NCBI RefSeq assembly: GCF_043290135.1
Contig: NC_134701.1
Location: forward strand, 101,592,702-101,656,701
Direction: 5' to 3'
DNA: 64,000 nt
Source of the DNA: Rhipicephalus microplus
Taxonomy: Eukaryota > Arthropoda > Arachnida > Ixodida > Ixodidae
In this document: positions 22,335 to 33,880 of the stretch, one piece after another
Position numbering within the stretch: the stretch's first letter is position 1
Layout of the letters: each line of letters starts with the position of its first letter
The notes under the pieces: generated by a model
The model's database searches: none
The model's input: only the letters and a program-made list of their open reading frames with translations
What the model was told of the DNA's origin: nothing
Made by a program: the position numbers and the translations under genes

Positions 22335-24190
22335 ATGGGTATGGAGTTCTTGCGGGAGTACGGTGCCATCATAAATATACCGTACAGTGTACTGACCTTC
22401 TTAGCGGACCGAAGCGCAGTGCTGCAGCGCAAGCCCGTGCGCGTCGTTGACGACGTGACCCTGCCACTGTTATCATGCCGCCTTATCACTGTCACGTGTA
22501 ACACGCAGCATACTGAAGAAGGTGTCGCGAAAAAAGTGTCTACACTTTTACTCTCTCGAGGAATCTCCATTGCCAGAAGTCTCGTCAGTGTAAGTGTCTG
22601 GGCAAGCACAGGTCCTGTTGACGAATTTCAGCAACAAGCATCGGCACATTACAGAGGGTAGCACAGTTGCATACTTCGAAGAAATTGTAGAATTCCGCGA
22701 GTGCTTCGCAGTGCAACAGGCACAGACACCAGCCGCTTCCTCACCACCACCTGTTTACGTGAGCACAGATTTATCGCTAGCGCAGAGGCAGAGTCTTCTA
22801 GATGATATCGGCCAGTTCGAAGATAGTTTTTCATTGACCTCGAGGGTAAATCAAACGCCACTGACAAAGCACCGAATTATAACCGAAGAGACGGCCAGAC
22901 CAATTCGACAAACCCCCTACCGCGTGGCACCGAGAGAGCGCGAAGCAATATAAGAACAAGTCCAGAAAAGGCTCGACGATGACATCATTCAGTCGTTAAA
23001 AAGCACTTGGGCGTCACCGGTAGTGCCAGTTAAGAAGAAAGATGGCAGCTTACGCTTCTGTGTGGACTACCGCAACCTAAACCACGTGACAAAGAAAAGA
23101 CGTATACCCGTTAACACATATTGACGATTCGCTTGACAGGCTGACGCATGCACGCTTCTTCTCGAGGATTGTTCTGAGAAGCGGATATTGGCAAATCGAG
23201 GTTGATGAGCGAGACAGAAAAAAGACTGCTTTTGTTACGCCTGACAGGCTGTACGAGTTTAAAGTCTTGTCCTTCGGATTGTGCTCAGCCCCAGCAAATT
23301 TTCAGACTGATGGATACCATCCTATCAGGCCTTAAGTGGCAGACGTCTCTGTTATACCTCGACGACGTCATTGTTTTTTCAGCAACACTCGAGGAACATC
23401 TAACACAGCTGCAATTATTATTTCAAGTAATACGGTCCGCCGGCCTAACGCTGAAACTTGAAACATGTCATTTTGGTTTCAAGGAACTCCGATTCTCAGG
23501 ACACCTGGTGAGCCATGAAGGTGTTCGTCCGGACCCCAAAAAATTGATGCCGTCCAAAAACTTTCGGTGCCAACGGATAAGAAGGCAGTGAGACGCTTTC
23601 TTGGCCTCTGCGCCTACTACCGCAGATTTATCGCCAATTTCTCGCACGTAGCATTGCCCTTAACACGCAGAACGAGAAACGATGTTCCATTTTTATGGGG
23701 CGAAGAGGAACAAGCAGCATTTGGCGGTCTACAACAGCGCCTGCAGACACCACATGTGCTTGCTCACTTTGACGAGGACGCTCCTACCATGATCCACACC
23801 GATGCCAGCAACGTAGGTTTATGCGCTGTACTCGTCCAGTGGCAAGACTCAGCCGAGCGAGTGATCGCATATGCAAGTAGGACGCTTTCTCGCCCCGAGT
23901 CCCCTTATTCCACAATGGAAAAGAAATGTCTTGCTGTAGTATGGGTAGTTATGAAGTTTCGCCCATACCTGTAAGGCCGTCTCTTCCATGTAGTCAGCGA
24001 CCACCACTCCCTTTATGGGCTTACCAACTTAAGGACCCATCTGGTCGACTAGCGCGCTGGAGCTTACGCCTTCAAGAATGCCATATGACGGTTGTCTTTA
24101 AGTTGGGACGGTAGCACTCTGATGCTGATTGCTTATCCAGGTCACCTATAAAGCAAGACGATGTCCCAGAAGAGGATGACATGGCGTTTT
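22335..24190 (+). pseudogene. gypsy A protease end, reverse transcriptase and RNase H
   Basis: The segment opens with GMEFLREYGAIIN, the block after the protease active site. A linker ending RQTPYRVAPRERE follows, then a stop at 22951. Next are the RT blocks: ASPVVPVKKKDGSLRFCVDYR, then after a shift FVTPDRLYEFKVLSFGLCSAPANFQ, and the intact catalytic YLDDVIVF at about 23355. A further shift comes before RRFLGLCAYYRRFI (23590). RNase H shows IHTDASNVGLCAVL and the EKKCLAVVW block at about 23800-23950. At least four frame breaks are visible. The function (reverse transcription of the element RNA) is lost. Confidence 0.87.
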
Positions 24191-24194
24191 AGGA

Positions 24195-25020
24195 GTGGTC
24201 GACACGGTCACCTTTTCGTCTAAGCAGAAAGAAGACAGCGAGTTGCTTCCCGTTATTATATTCTTAACGGCCAGTCTACAAGAGTTCCCAAGATATTTGC
24301 AAGAAGCCTGCCCTCATTCTGCTTGTGCAGTGGTGTCCTATATAAGAAGAACTTTCCCTGCAGCGGAAGTGGGCACTTCCGCTAGAGGAAGTGGGCTCAG
24401 TGAAGTCAGCTCAATGGAACAGCGCATCGAAAAACTGCCTCCTACCACCAACAAACCAACAGATTAACAGAACGCCTCAACAAGACAATTGCCGATATGC
24501 TGAGTATGTACATTGACGAGTATCGTAAAATTGGGACAACGTTCTACCATACGTGACGTTTGCCTATAATACGGCGCAGCAGAAAACAGCCCGAAGCACG
24601 CCATTTAGTCTTCTTTATGGCCGTGCAGTGACGACAATGCTTGATACCATGTTGCTCCACGACTGCGACGATACAGACACCGATGCTCAAGCCTTTACCC
24701 AACGAGCTGAAGAGGCGCGGCAGCTTGCACGCGTGCGAATTGTCCGGCACCAGAGTTACGAAGCACAACGTTATAACCTGCGACACCGATAGGTCACTTA
24801 ACAACCAGGCGAGAAAGTGCGGGTCTGGAGCCCTATCCGCCGAAGTGGCCTTTCTGAAAAGTTACTCAAGAAGCACTTTGGTTCCTACAATGTTGTACGG
24901 CGCCTAAGTGACGTGAACTATGAGGTCATCCCTGACAGTTCCTCGCGACCTCGCCAGCAAAAATCTGAAATCGTACACGTTGTGCGGATGAAGCCATATT
25001 GCAGAGAGCCAGTTGCATAA
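24195..25020 (+). pseudogene. gypsy A integrase remnant with central deletion
   Basis: After a spacer (to about 24360) the frame jumps to YHQQTNRLTERLNKT at about 24440-24480, which corresponds to the block bearing the third catalytic residue (HPQTNGxxER). The zinc-binding HHCC region and the first two catalytic Asp blocks are missing, a loss of several hundred bases. The C-terminal part is present: YVTFAYNTAQQ, then GEKVRVWSP and FGSYNVVRRLSDVNYEV. A one-base shift lies near 24530 and a stop near 24790. Integration activity cannot survive. Confidence 0.83.
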
Positions 25021-25270
25021 TACGTCAAATAAATACAATGCGTATTTCGTAGCAGAGCATCGGGACGATGCTCTTTTTGGAGAGAGGCAAATGCCGCATT
25101 CAACCTGCAGAGAAGAGCTCGCGCAGCAAGAAAGGGAGACGGAGTTCTGGTCCGGTCCTCGTTACGAGTGCCTTGCATGTCTCTAAAGTGAGCTCCGCTA
25201 TATCCGACTTCTGCTGTGTCTGCTTCGTGACGATAGTTCTTAGTTTCAATATAACTGCTAGCTAGGTGAG

Positions 25271-26439
25271 CTGGTTTTAACTCACGCCTTTTTGGGGTAA
25301 CGCCACCATGTTCGTGGCTGGCGCGTTTTTTGATGCAGGCGTTTCTTATAGCTCAAAGAAGAATGATACACGCACCAAGGTTCAATAATTGTGGCTAAGT
25401 TTTTTATTACAACCTTTTTTATGCAAACCCGTTTCGGTTTCCGCGCGCATATTTGAGCTGTGACTTTGCAGTGTAGCTTGGTCACGTTCCAGGCAAGGCT
25501 CTGACGCACGTTGGTCGGATAATCGTATGCTATCGATGGCTTTCTCGCACACACGTGCCGAAAAACACCTGTAAAACAAAGTACCTGCAAAAGCACCAGT
25601 ACTGAAGTGACACAAGTCTCCTGAGGTTGGTCCCCTCACTGCATTAAGCGTGCGCACGGGAAGGGGATAAGGGGGCAGATATTTCCATATTCACCTACAC
25701 GGTGGTTGTGAAAGCACACCTCCACTCATTGACCTAATTTAAAGGGGGTGCCTCGAGTCAAGGAGGGGGCGCAAAGTCGGCGATAAACCTTTATAAACCT
25801 GCGCACGCTTACACTCACTACAGATCTGTTGTGAAGTAACTGCAACATTCGTTGTCCTTCCAATAGAGCTACGAAAGCTCTCGACGCGCTTGCGGTGGGC
25901 TTGAGTCGGGAAGATGAGTGTTTAGGTACAGCTTTGTGGTGAACCAGCGCCTCCTCAATTTTTTTCAAGGCCTAAGCGAACGCTTGCTTCAGGCCGTCGA
26001 GCGCGCGCTCCTCCTCCGCTCGCCGCTGCCGCATGCTGGCGCTGCGCGGGTAGACAACGGGATGCTGGCGCTGAACGGTCGCACTTTAGAGAAGCTCGCA
26101 AATTCGTGTTTTCGTGTAAGTTAATTTGCAGTCTTGCTTCTTGGCGGCTCTTAGGGTGCAGGGAGCATGAAAATTAACACAAACATCGCGGCACGCTGTT
26201 TTCTCTGGTCTTTGTCAGGCCGTGCTACCGGTTCGATATAAGAGTTCGAGTTTTATAGCATTCTCTATTTTTATTTTTCAAGCTATTGAAGCCCCATTAT
26301 TTGTATGTCTGAGTATATATTACTGCTGTGTATCACTCTGCATATCTGACGAATAAAATACAGATTGTCTTTTTTCATTTCTCACTAGTTACAAAAATGA
26401 CAGCATATCCACGGAGTGAACGATGATGAGTAGGGCGAG
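25271..26439. other. no recognised gene; one promoter-like site
   Basis: Mixed composition, with a GC-rich patch at 25960-26080. At about 25789-25830 a TTTATAAACC box is followed about 25 bp later by TTACACTCACTAC, which resembles a TATA box with an initiator. No credible ORF follows it directly, so this is only a suggestion. Confidence 0.3.
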
Positions 26440-26640
26440 CGCGTGCTTTCATCCATCCATACGTTCTTTCTTCTGTCCGTCCGTGTGACCATGCGTGCGT
26501 CTATCCATGCGTGTATCCACTCGTGCATCCATCCGCCTGTCCATCCGCTCGTGCGTCCATCCGTCCGTATGTCCGCCTGTGCGTACATCCGTCCGTCCTT
26601 CTGCTATTCTTTCTGTACATCGATCCATCCATCCGCGCGC
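26440..26640 (+). repeat. degenerate (GTCC/ATCC)n tetranucleotide tract
   Basis: About 200 bp dominated by CATC, GTCC and CGTG words at four-base spacing, giving Arg/Pro/Ser-rich artefact frames on both strands. A complementary tract of the same style is at 35770-35910. Here it leads into the repeat tail at 26700-26840. Confidence 0.8.
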
Positions 26641-26699
26641 CCATTTAGGAAACACTCCAAGTACCGCCACCTCCCATCTCTAACACCCTGCCGCACACA

Positions 26700-26840
26700 T
26701 TTGCTGTAGAGCAGGTATGTGCCACATTGGATGCGAGATGGCAGCGGGTATGCACCACCGGTGGCTACCTTTAACTACTACTACTGTATCCATCGGAGGA
26801 TGTAGAGAGTCACACCTTAAGGAGCTTCGCCCCTAAAAAA
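26700..26840 (+). repeat. dispersed repeat tail (GCAGGTATGTGCCAC ... AAGGAGCTTCGCCCC)
   Basis: It contains GTAGAGCAGGTATGTGCCAC and ends TTAAGGAGCTTCGCCCCTAAA. A copy in the opposite orientation is at 36948-37095, which begins GTGAAGCTCCTTAGGG and contains CTGCTCTAGAGCGCGTATGTGCCACC. The word GGTATGTGCCA is also found in the TATC-associated repeats near 32500 and 35255. Confidence 0.7.
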
Positions 26841-26869
26841 AACACTCGCTGTTCCCCTTATGGATTCAC

Positions 26870-27660
26870 CTGAGTCGACTTGTTTGTTTGTATGCAGCCT
26901 GTAATCCACAGCACATACCAACCTTGGTCGATTGGTCAAGAAACCAAATATTATGCTATAGACAGTAACTGCACTATTGCTTACAAAAGAACAAGAAGAT
27001 GTAGAAGTAACAAATTCTCAAAAAATTCAGAGATTGAGAAAAAAACAATAAAATAATCCCGAATATAATAACTATACCTTGATGTAGCGAGCCGACCAGG
27101 CAGCTGAGTATGCCAAAACAGATTAATTTGTGATGTCTGTCTCATATTTATTGACACTTCATGAATTACTTCCCGACTATTTTTTTGAGTATCTGTTCAT
27201 TGGGCCTTATGTTGAAGTACGTTTAGTATGTGGAATCAAATTGCAAACAGCATCAAATATATCTTTGTGGCGATTTTCCAAAATTAAAGCAATGAAGTTT
27301 AGAACAGTTTCTGTGGTTAAAAAAAAAACCTAGCTTCACAAAGCGGAATAGCTAGAAGTGTTTTCCAAATTGCTGCGTAGATACGACATGAGACAAAATA
27401 ATGTTCAATAGTTTACGATCGTTCACAGAACGAACAAAGAGAAAGAAGTGTCAGACTGGCTCAGTGTAAATAAAAATTCAATGGGAGAACACGCCTCCGG
27501 ATTCTGAAGATAGCTCCTTCAAGTTTTTTCGACGGACTCCACTAAGTTTTCAATGAGAATTTGCGACGACTGAAAGGCAGAAACTATCCTTGTTTTCTTC
27601 TGATTCAAGGCGCTAAATGTTTCCTACTTCGCTACCGAACATTTTTCAGCCCAACATGGT
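26870..27660 (-). mobile_element. LINE 3' end, minus copy of the 45-51 kb family
   Basis: The reverse complement of 26880-27350 aligns in order with 50330-50850, with shared blocks such as AACCACAGAAACTGTT, TCAACATAAGGCCCA, TCGGGAAGTAATT and GGTAACTGCACTATGGCTTAC. Further along (27370-27500, minus sense) a broken frame reads RRVLPLNFYLH, then LCSFCER, TIEHYFVSC. This is the same CxxC...H...C C-terminal finger as in the other copies. Only the last part of ORF2 and the 3' UTR survive. Confidence 0.8.
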
Positions 27661-29399
27661 TTTCTCATTGCCCCAAAGATTAGAGTCAAAGCTAGCTTCC
27701 CGCCCCTTAGATGGTAATGCACGGCTCTCAAGATCGGCTCATTCAACAAAGCGAAGATGGTATATGATGTGGTCAACTTATGACCTTCCCAAACATCCCA
27801 AATATTTATTATATGTGACGTGATATAAGGATGTTTTCACGTAGTGATGATTTCTTGCATCAATTGTGTTCACGGTGCCGATGCGGGAAGACGCCGGACG
27901 CCACCGGCGATCAATTTTTGCTTTTCATGAGACATTTAAACCTAACGCATAAATGCGCTGTATGGCTGTAGCTCTGTTAAATTGCCGCTTCAGCTGCTGT
28001 TCGGGGGAGCGTGCTTGCAGTAATCAAGCAGAACAATTGGTCTCCTAAGAAATCTTCGTACTACACCCTCATATGTTGCGGTCATTCATAACACGAGTAT
28101 TTTATAGATTATGAGTAGTTTCGGCTAAAGCCCATTCATTACGTTTAGCAACATGACAATCGAAATCACTAAACGGGAGCGTGCTGCATCTGAACAGTCA
28201 ATAAATGAGTCTATCAGTAGCAACGCTGCCTCGCGATCGCTGCTATGTGCAACGCCAACATTACACCCCGAAGCTCAATTGCACCCCATGAGCACCACGC
28301 AGCCATTTGGTGTCTGCTCTTCTCGCTATCGAATCAAGGTGCCAGAGGCAACCAGAGAGAACCAGAAAGAAACAGAGCTGAGCTGCCGGATATTTAGGCT
28401 ACAATATTACGTCCACGAATACACAGAATAGCTCATGCAACTGACCACAGGCTGCATTATATATGCCTGTCACCCTGGCTAAAGTTCAGAGTCGGCATTA
28501 GACTTGAGAATTTAACAGCACCTTTTGAAAACATAGGCAATCATTGCAGAAAGTGCACCGCATATGGAGCTGTCCTTGTTTATTTCACGATGATTTCATT
28601 GTTTAGGCTCTCAAACAGTGAAATCACCTGCCGTAGTTCCTCATTTTCTGACACTTGCTTTCTCTCAGTGGCAACAGAGGTCAGGCTTTGCGAAGGGAAC
28701 GGATGATGACCTATATCGCAGGAAGCAGTCTAGTGACATAATGTGATATTTAGTGCATGAACTATCATTTTGCGTATAATGAGCTACGCCCCTAGAGAGT
28801 AGCAAGCAACGGGGAACATTCGGCATCTAAGCTTTTACTATTAGATCCTGGCTAAGGCTTCTCTCCAAAATTGACTCTCAGTTAGTGTAAAAAGCAACTA
28901 TCAATCACGCGAACACCACGGTGACAAAACGATCTTTCGCGGATTACTCGCATGAGTTATCTGGTATTGGCCTAACTAGCAGACAACGCGTGAGCGCCTC
29001 GATCAAGTAGTCGCGAAGGACTCAGGCCTTTCAAATGAGCTGAGGGCCCAGAACAACAGGTGCTTAATGATCCTCGTTTTCAAGTGTTCATTACAGCTTA
29101 AACCATGCTCTTACAGCCGAAAACTGAGCCGTATAGCAGCTTCGAATGCAGCCACGGCACTCGTTTGCACGAGAGATGGCGCGATGGCATACCTACTCCA
29201 GTTGCGGAGTCTGGCGGCGAAACACCGGACTAGCCCCGACGGCCGTTTTCCCTTGAAATTTGCTTCTTCGCCCGGGCATTAAAAAAATGGACGTGAACTA
29301 AGGTGAAATAAAATATATTCTAAACGTTTGTTTTATCCGTTGTGCCTCTGAAGTGTTCTAGCCTGCAGAGTAAACTCATAAGGGACCTGTTTTAGCCTC
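27661..29399. other. no recognised gene
   Basis: Short ORFs only; the 92-codon frame at 28153-28431 has no recognisable motif. No element or RNA gene seen. Confidence 0.5.
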
Positions 29400-30310
29400 G
29401 AAATTTGGCTACTCTCTGGTTGGCTGCAGTGCGCGCTTTGCCAACATGTGCCTCTCTAAGTCTCCTGGATAGTCGCCGTAAGTTTTGGAGTGTTCGTGGA
29501 GCATGGATAGAGCAGAGCGGCGGGCGTATTGTAGACGCTTGTGCTAGGTTTTCTTGGCTCGCATCTCATCGGTGTTACCCGTACGCCGTCTTGTTAGTGC
29601 GTGATCGAGTGTCTCTCTCTCCCTCGTATTCGCAAACGCTCCCCGACTCGACCCTTCTCTCGAAACACTCTTTGAGTAGCGTTTTCTCATTCACAAACCA
29701 CCTTTTACTTGAAGCGCACCTTCACTTGAGAAATTCGCGAGTGTTTTCCTCAAGATTGTCAAGGAAGTGATTGAGCTACCTTGGATCGTTCTTCGAGTGA
29801 AGTTTCTGCGCCAACATCGCGTCCATGGCGGAGCCAGTCTCGCTTCGACGGCGTTTCTCGATCAATTAAGCTGCCACCGCCCCGTTTTTTCAGCAGTGAC
29901 GGCACGTGTTTACTACGGAACTGTCTTAGAACGGTTCAGCAACGGCTACTGTGGCACCGGGAAAGGCGCGTCAGGAGGATCACTCGCTAGTACCGTCATG
30001 TGCTGTGTTCCATGCTTGAGCCACTGGATTGCCTGCTTTCAAGTGTTTTGACGAAGCTCGAAAACCACACCAGTTCAAGCGTGGCGAAAAAACTTGAAAA
30101 ACAATCGGAAAGAAAACGTAATCGCAAACTTTCGATGAGCTGCTTCACCGTACTTCTTAGCGGCCTCCTCACCGTAGAATTTTTCCCACCATTGCTGAAG
30201 TATATACGGCGAATCCTGCCTTCGTTAGGTGATCGTCTGTATCGAGAAGAAGGAAATTTCTGTTTTTTTCGTCTCCCCTTGTTTATTTCAGATCATATTT
30301 AGGTACAGCT
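29400..30310 (+). other. GC-richer block with overlapping short ORFs, unidentified
   Basis: Composition rises relative to its flanks. Plus-strand frames of 121, 94, 69 and 100 codons overlap one another in different phases between 29405 and 30302. None shows a domain I can name. The arrangement fits decayed coding sequence or a transcribed non-coding region. The start near 30000 (ATGTGCTGTGTTCC) superficially resembles a THAP-domain start, but the rest does not follow. Confidence 0.3.
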
Positions 30311-31681
30311 TAGAAAAAAACGAATTACAATGCAATTCGGCACAATTGTTGTGCTGCTGTTGCTACTACACGTCAAAACTAGCTTCGATGTAGAGTGTCT
30401 GTGCACCTCACAGTACCAATGAATAACCAAGCCCAGCTTTAGAGAATCAAGCGGAGACTCAATCTCTGTGAAACCTGCGTATACACAAGAATGCATGGGT
30501 ACATAACCATAAGCCTGGTCAGCTGCCTATGGCCTGAATCAAACATGCAAATATAGTCAAAGCTCATTACCTAAACCATGCTTGTTCTGAAATGCAAGAA
30601 ATATTACTGAATATGTGCATCACAAGAAGTAAAGAACAATGTGGTTTTGGTGTTCTACTATACTTTTGTAATATTATTTCTTGTCTCTTTTGTGCAGGGG
30701 CCAGGTTGCCAATAGAACATAGAGAGAAGGTCTCCTAAAGCCGGCCGTATTAGCAACACATTGCAGAGTTTGCACGACTGTATACACAAAGAAAAAAATC
30801 TGCTGCGAATGTGCGCCACTGCACCGCATTAGACAAACCATAGTGTGTACTATCTGAATTTTTTTTATGATTTTCTACCAGCTCAAACTTTATTTTTACA
30901 GTTTGTTGATTGTATATGCTTAATCGATGAACACTTTGCAGTAGCACTCTTTTGTTTGCCACATTGCTCTTCATCAGCCACACGTATTGAATGTTCATTT
31001 GCCATTCGCAGTTTCTACTTCAGTAATATACTAATACATAGTAATTGTCATGTTTGTGTTTTCATTATCAGACAGGATCGTAAAAACCACTACTTTTCGG
31101 AACCTATAGGAAAGGAGCTCTTCTGAATTCAAACTTGTTTTATATACAGTGGCCCGATTTCTCTTACACGGAACTGAGATAGCGTGGTTCCAACGTGCAG
31201 ACATCCTAATGGTGCAGAAATAGTGCATATTTTATTTACAGGCCTCTGACAAGAACTATCCGAGATGACTGAATTACTCTTGAGCCTTTTTTACGACTTT
31301 GTTGCATTGGCCTTCATTAAATTAGCGGAGTAAGATACTTTGCGTCTTGAAAAAACTTTCTCCAAAGTTGGGATAATTCAAAAGGCCGTTTTTAACACAG
31401 AACAGCGCAAAAAGTAAGGAGGTGTTTTTGATTTATGATTTCCACATGAATCTAACGTCTTTTAAAAACTATGTACTGCTGACGCTTTAGAATGCAGCAC
31501 AGACATCATGTTGCTTCTCAGCGGGTACTCACAGCAGTTTTATTTTACTAACGAAGGCCAAGCATTAGGGAAAAGGTGCTTCGTGCACAAACGTGTGTAC
31601 TTCTGAGCTTGCAGATTCAGGAGACGGGAGAAACACTTTCAGGCAAGGCCACTGCGTTAACTTGGAGACGGAAGCTACAAA
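30311..31681. other. AT-rich sequence without recognised gene
   Basis: Short ORFs on both strands without coding character, and no repeats recognised. The 93-codon plus frame at 30845-31126 has no motif. Confidence 0.55.
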
Positions 31682-31824
31682 AAGATAAAGTTTACAATAG
31701 GACTTGTTTTTGGGCTAGTTGGTGCATACTTGGGCAGAAGACTGAGGCGCAAAAACATATCGTGTATCCTGCTTCGCGATATGTTTTTTACGCCTCAGTA
31801 TTCTGCACCAAGATAAAGTTTACA
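31682..31824. repeat. inverted duplication flanked by 15-bp direct repeats
   Basis: AAGATAAAGTTTACA occurs at 31682-31696 and at 31810-31824. Between them are two inverted arms: TTGGTGCA, then ACTGAGGCGCAAAAACATATCG on the left, against the reverse complement of CGCGATATGTTTTTTACGCCTCAGTATTCTGCACCAA on the right. The loop is about a dozen bases. The left arm carries about ten extra bases. It could be a tiny fold-back element or a template-switch product. Confidence 0.75.
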
Positions 31825-32113
31825 TCTATTTGAATCCGTCATATTAGGCACATCCACAAATACAGGGGGAGTAGAATAAAGATAGAAACATTATTTCTTC
31901 CTCAGGTATCCCTGAAATCTTGAAATTTCAATATTGAAACACACACCCACAACACACACCAGTCTCTGTTAACCGAAGACATACGCTGCTAACTAAAGAA
32001 AACAACAACTTTGAAATTCTGCTCTCATCAATTGTGAAAGAAAGGCACATCATCACTTTTCTTAACCTGCATAGCAGTCTGATTCGAATGCTCAGCCACG
32101 AGTATACCTTGCC
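31825..32113. other. no recognised gene
   Basis: AT-rich; a short CACACACCCACAACACACACC patch lies at about 31940-31960. Nothing else recognised. Confidence 0.4.
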
Positions 32114-32530
<417 letters not shown>

Positions 32531-32621
32531 TAGACATAGAAAGAGAGAGAGAAAACGTTTTATTAAGTACACTTAAGCAAAGCATGTGGAAAGGAATTCT
32601 AGTCCGGGATCCCTATGACAA

Positions 32622-33270
32622 TCACGGTGACCAACCTGGCTCATTGAACCAAGACCTGGCGGACCACGGGAGGCCTGTCGCAGAGGGCATCGTCCCACAG
32701 CTCTTTGGTGTGGAAGGGGTGCAGGATAGCAGCAAGGAGAGGAAATAATTTTGTGGCACACTCCACCATGACATGAAATACTGTTGTGAAGCTTCCACAG
32801 CCCGGGAAGAGTCTGCGTAGCGGTCAGGGTATAATTTATTCATGAAGATGAGGCTGGGAAACGTATGCGTTTGGAGTTGGTGAAGTGCCACCTCTTCCTC
32901 TCGCCAGAACGACGGCGATAGCGGGTGCATGGTGCGTCTATCTCTGGTGTAATGTGCCAATATGTCTCGGTATGTAAGTGGAGGGCCCACTTGATCTGGA
33001 CTCCCAGCCTCACCATGCTGGGCCACTCGGTGGGTAAGTTCTTGAGCGACCGCGTGAGCGCGATCATTACCCGGTATGGAGGCGTGCCCAGGAGTCCAGA
33101 GCAAGTGGATACGTTATGCGCTGGATGTTTCGATGTTTGATGCCTTCAGTAACATGTGGAAGACTGCCTTGGGAAAACCGCGTCCCATCAAAAAGGCTTG
33201 GCATGCACTGTGAATCGGTTAGTATGTAAACCTCCCCAGGATTGTTAAGAGCGTGTCGGACAGCAAGCGC
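32622..33270 (-). pseudogene. LINE RNase H second half and C-terminal region
   Basis: Minus-strand pieces show LAVRHALNNPGEVYILTDSQC (about 33190-33260) and, after a break, LWTPGHASIPGNDRAH in a 160-codon frame (32622-33104). These are the second half of the RNase H fold. The C-terminal part has the TYRDILAHYTRDRR and LHQLQTHTFPSLIFMNKLYP blocks usual in tick I-group LINEs. The final Cys/His finger is not clear in this copy. Confidence 0.85.
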
Positions 33271-33351
33271 TACACCAAGGTCTTACACCAAGGTCAATAA
33301 TAAACAGGATCGGGGACAGGACCGATGTAACTGATAGACAGAACTGGTAAA

Positions 33352-33401
33352 TCGCCTTACAGGTCACGGCACCCTGAGCTGTGCCGTGACCTGTAAGGCG
33401 A
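33352..33401. repeat. perfect 21-bp palindromic stem with 8-nt loop
   Basis: Positions 33352-33372 are the exact reverse complement of 33381-33401, separated by CCTGAGCT. The arm reads TCGCCTTACAGGTCACGGCAC. It overlaps the GTAQGAV motif of the LINE reverse transcriptase. One arm is the expected coding sequence and the other looks like extra sequence inserted before VLSPILF. Confidence 0.9.
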
Positions 33402-33527
33402 ATTGTGTCCGAACGCTGTGGCTCTATCCCGATGCTAGCTATCCTGTCACGCAGAAAGGAACGAAAGTAATTCTACATGTGGCTGCCGCAGTTAGATTCT
33501 GCTAGATACTGTAGCATCAAGTCGAGT

Positions 33528-33880
33528 GCCACGTTATCAAATGCTTTTTTTAAATCAACGGCGAGGATGGCCCTTGTCTGAGCACGCGATTGAAGGCCCA
33601 GAACCTCGTCCTTGAGTTGCAGAAGCACGTCCTGCGTAGAGAGATGTGCCCGAAATTCAAACTGTGAGTGCAAAAAGAATGACTGTCGCTAGAGGAAAGG
33701 CTGCCACGTTATTAAAAGCTCTTTTAAAATCAAGGGCGAAGATGGCCCTTGTCTTGGCACGCGACGGAGGGCCCAGAACCTCGTCCTTGAGTTGCAGAAG
33801 CACGTCCTGCGTAGAAAGATGTGCCCAAAATTCAAACTGTGAGTGAGAAAAGAATGACTGTCGCTAGAGAAACGGCTGCA
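33528..33880 (-). repeat. 175-bp tandem duplication in the LINE RT
   Basis: GCCACGTTAT at 33528 recurs at 33703, an offset of 175. Both units carry GAGGATGGCCCTTGTCT or a near match, CCCAGAACCTCGTCCTTGAGT, CACGTCCTGCGTAGA and ACTGTCGCTAGAG. The copies differ at roughly a tenth of positions, so the duplication is not recent. On the coding (minus) strand it repeats RT motif A. Confidence 0.85.

Larger units (their letters stand above)
22200..25270 (+). mobile_element. Ty3/gypsy retrotransposon copy A, internally deleted
   Basis: Plus-strand remnants appear in the normal pol order: protease C-terminus (about 22260-22390), linker, reverse transcriptase (22930-23590), RNase H (to about 24190), a fragment of the integrase N-terminal region, then the integrase 3' part and C-terminal domain (24440-25020). 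Gag, the 5' LTR and the protease active site are absent. After the last stop comes a purine-rich GGAGAGAGG at about 25079-25087, then TGCCGC. This could be the polypurine tract and the start of a 3' LTR reaching about 25270, but no second LTR exists to confirm it. Confidence 0.88.

Noticed and set aside
26385..26709. Arg/Pro/Ser-rich and Trp/Asp-rich ORFs on both strands
   Set aside because: Caused by the degenerate GTCC tetranucleotide tract.
30000..30120. Possible THAP-domain start (MCCVP...) as in P elements
   Set aside because: Only the first few residues fit. The required Cys-Cys-His spacing and AVPTIF-type motif are absent.
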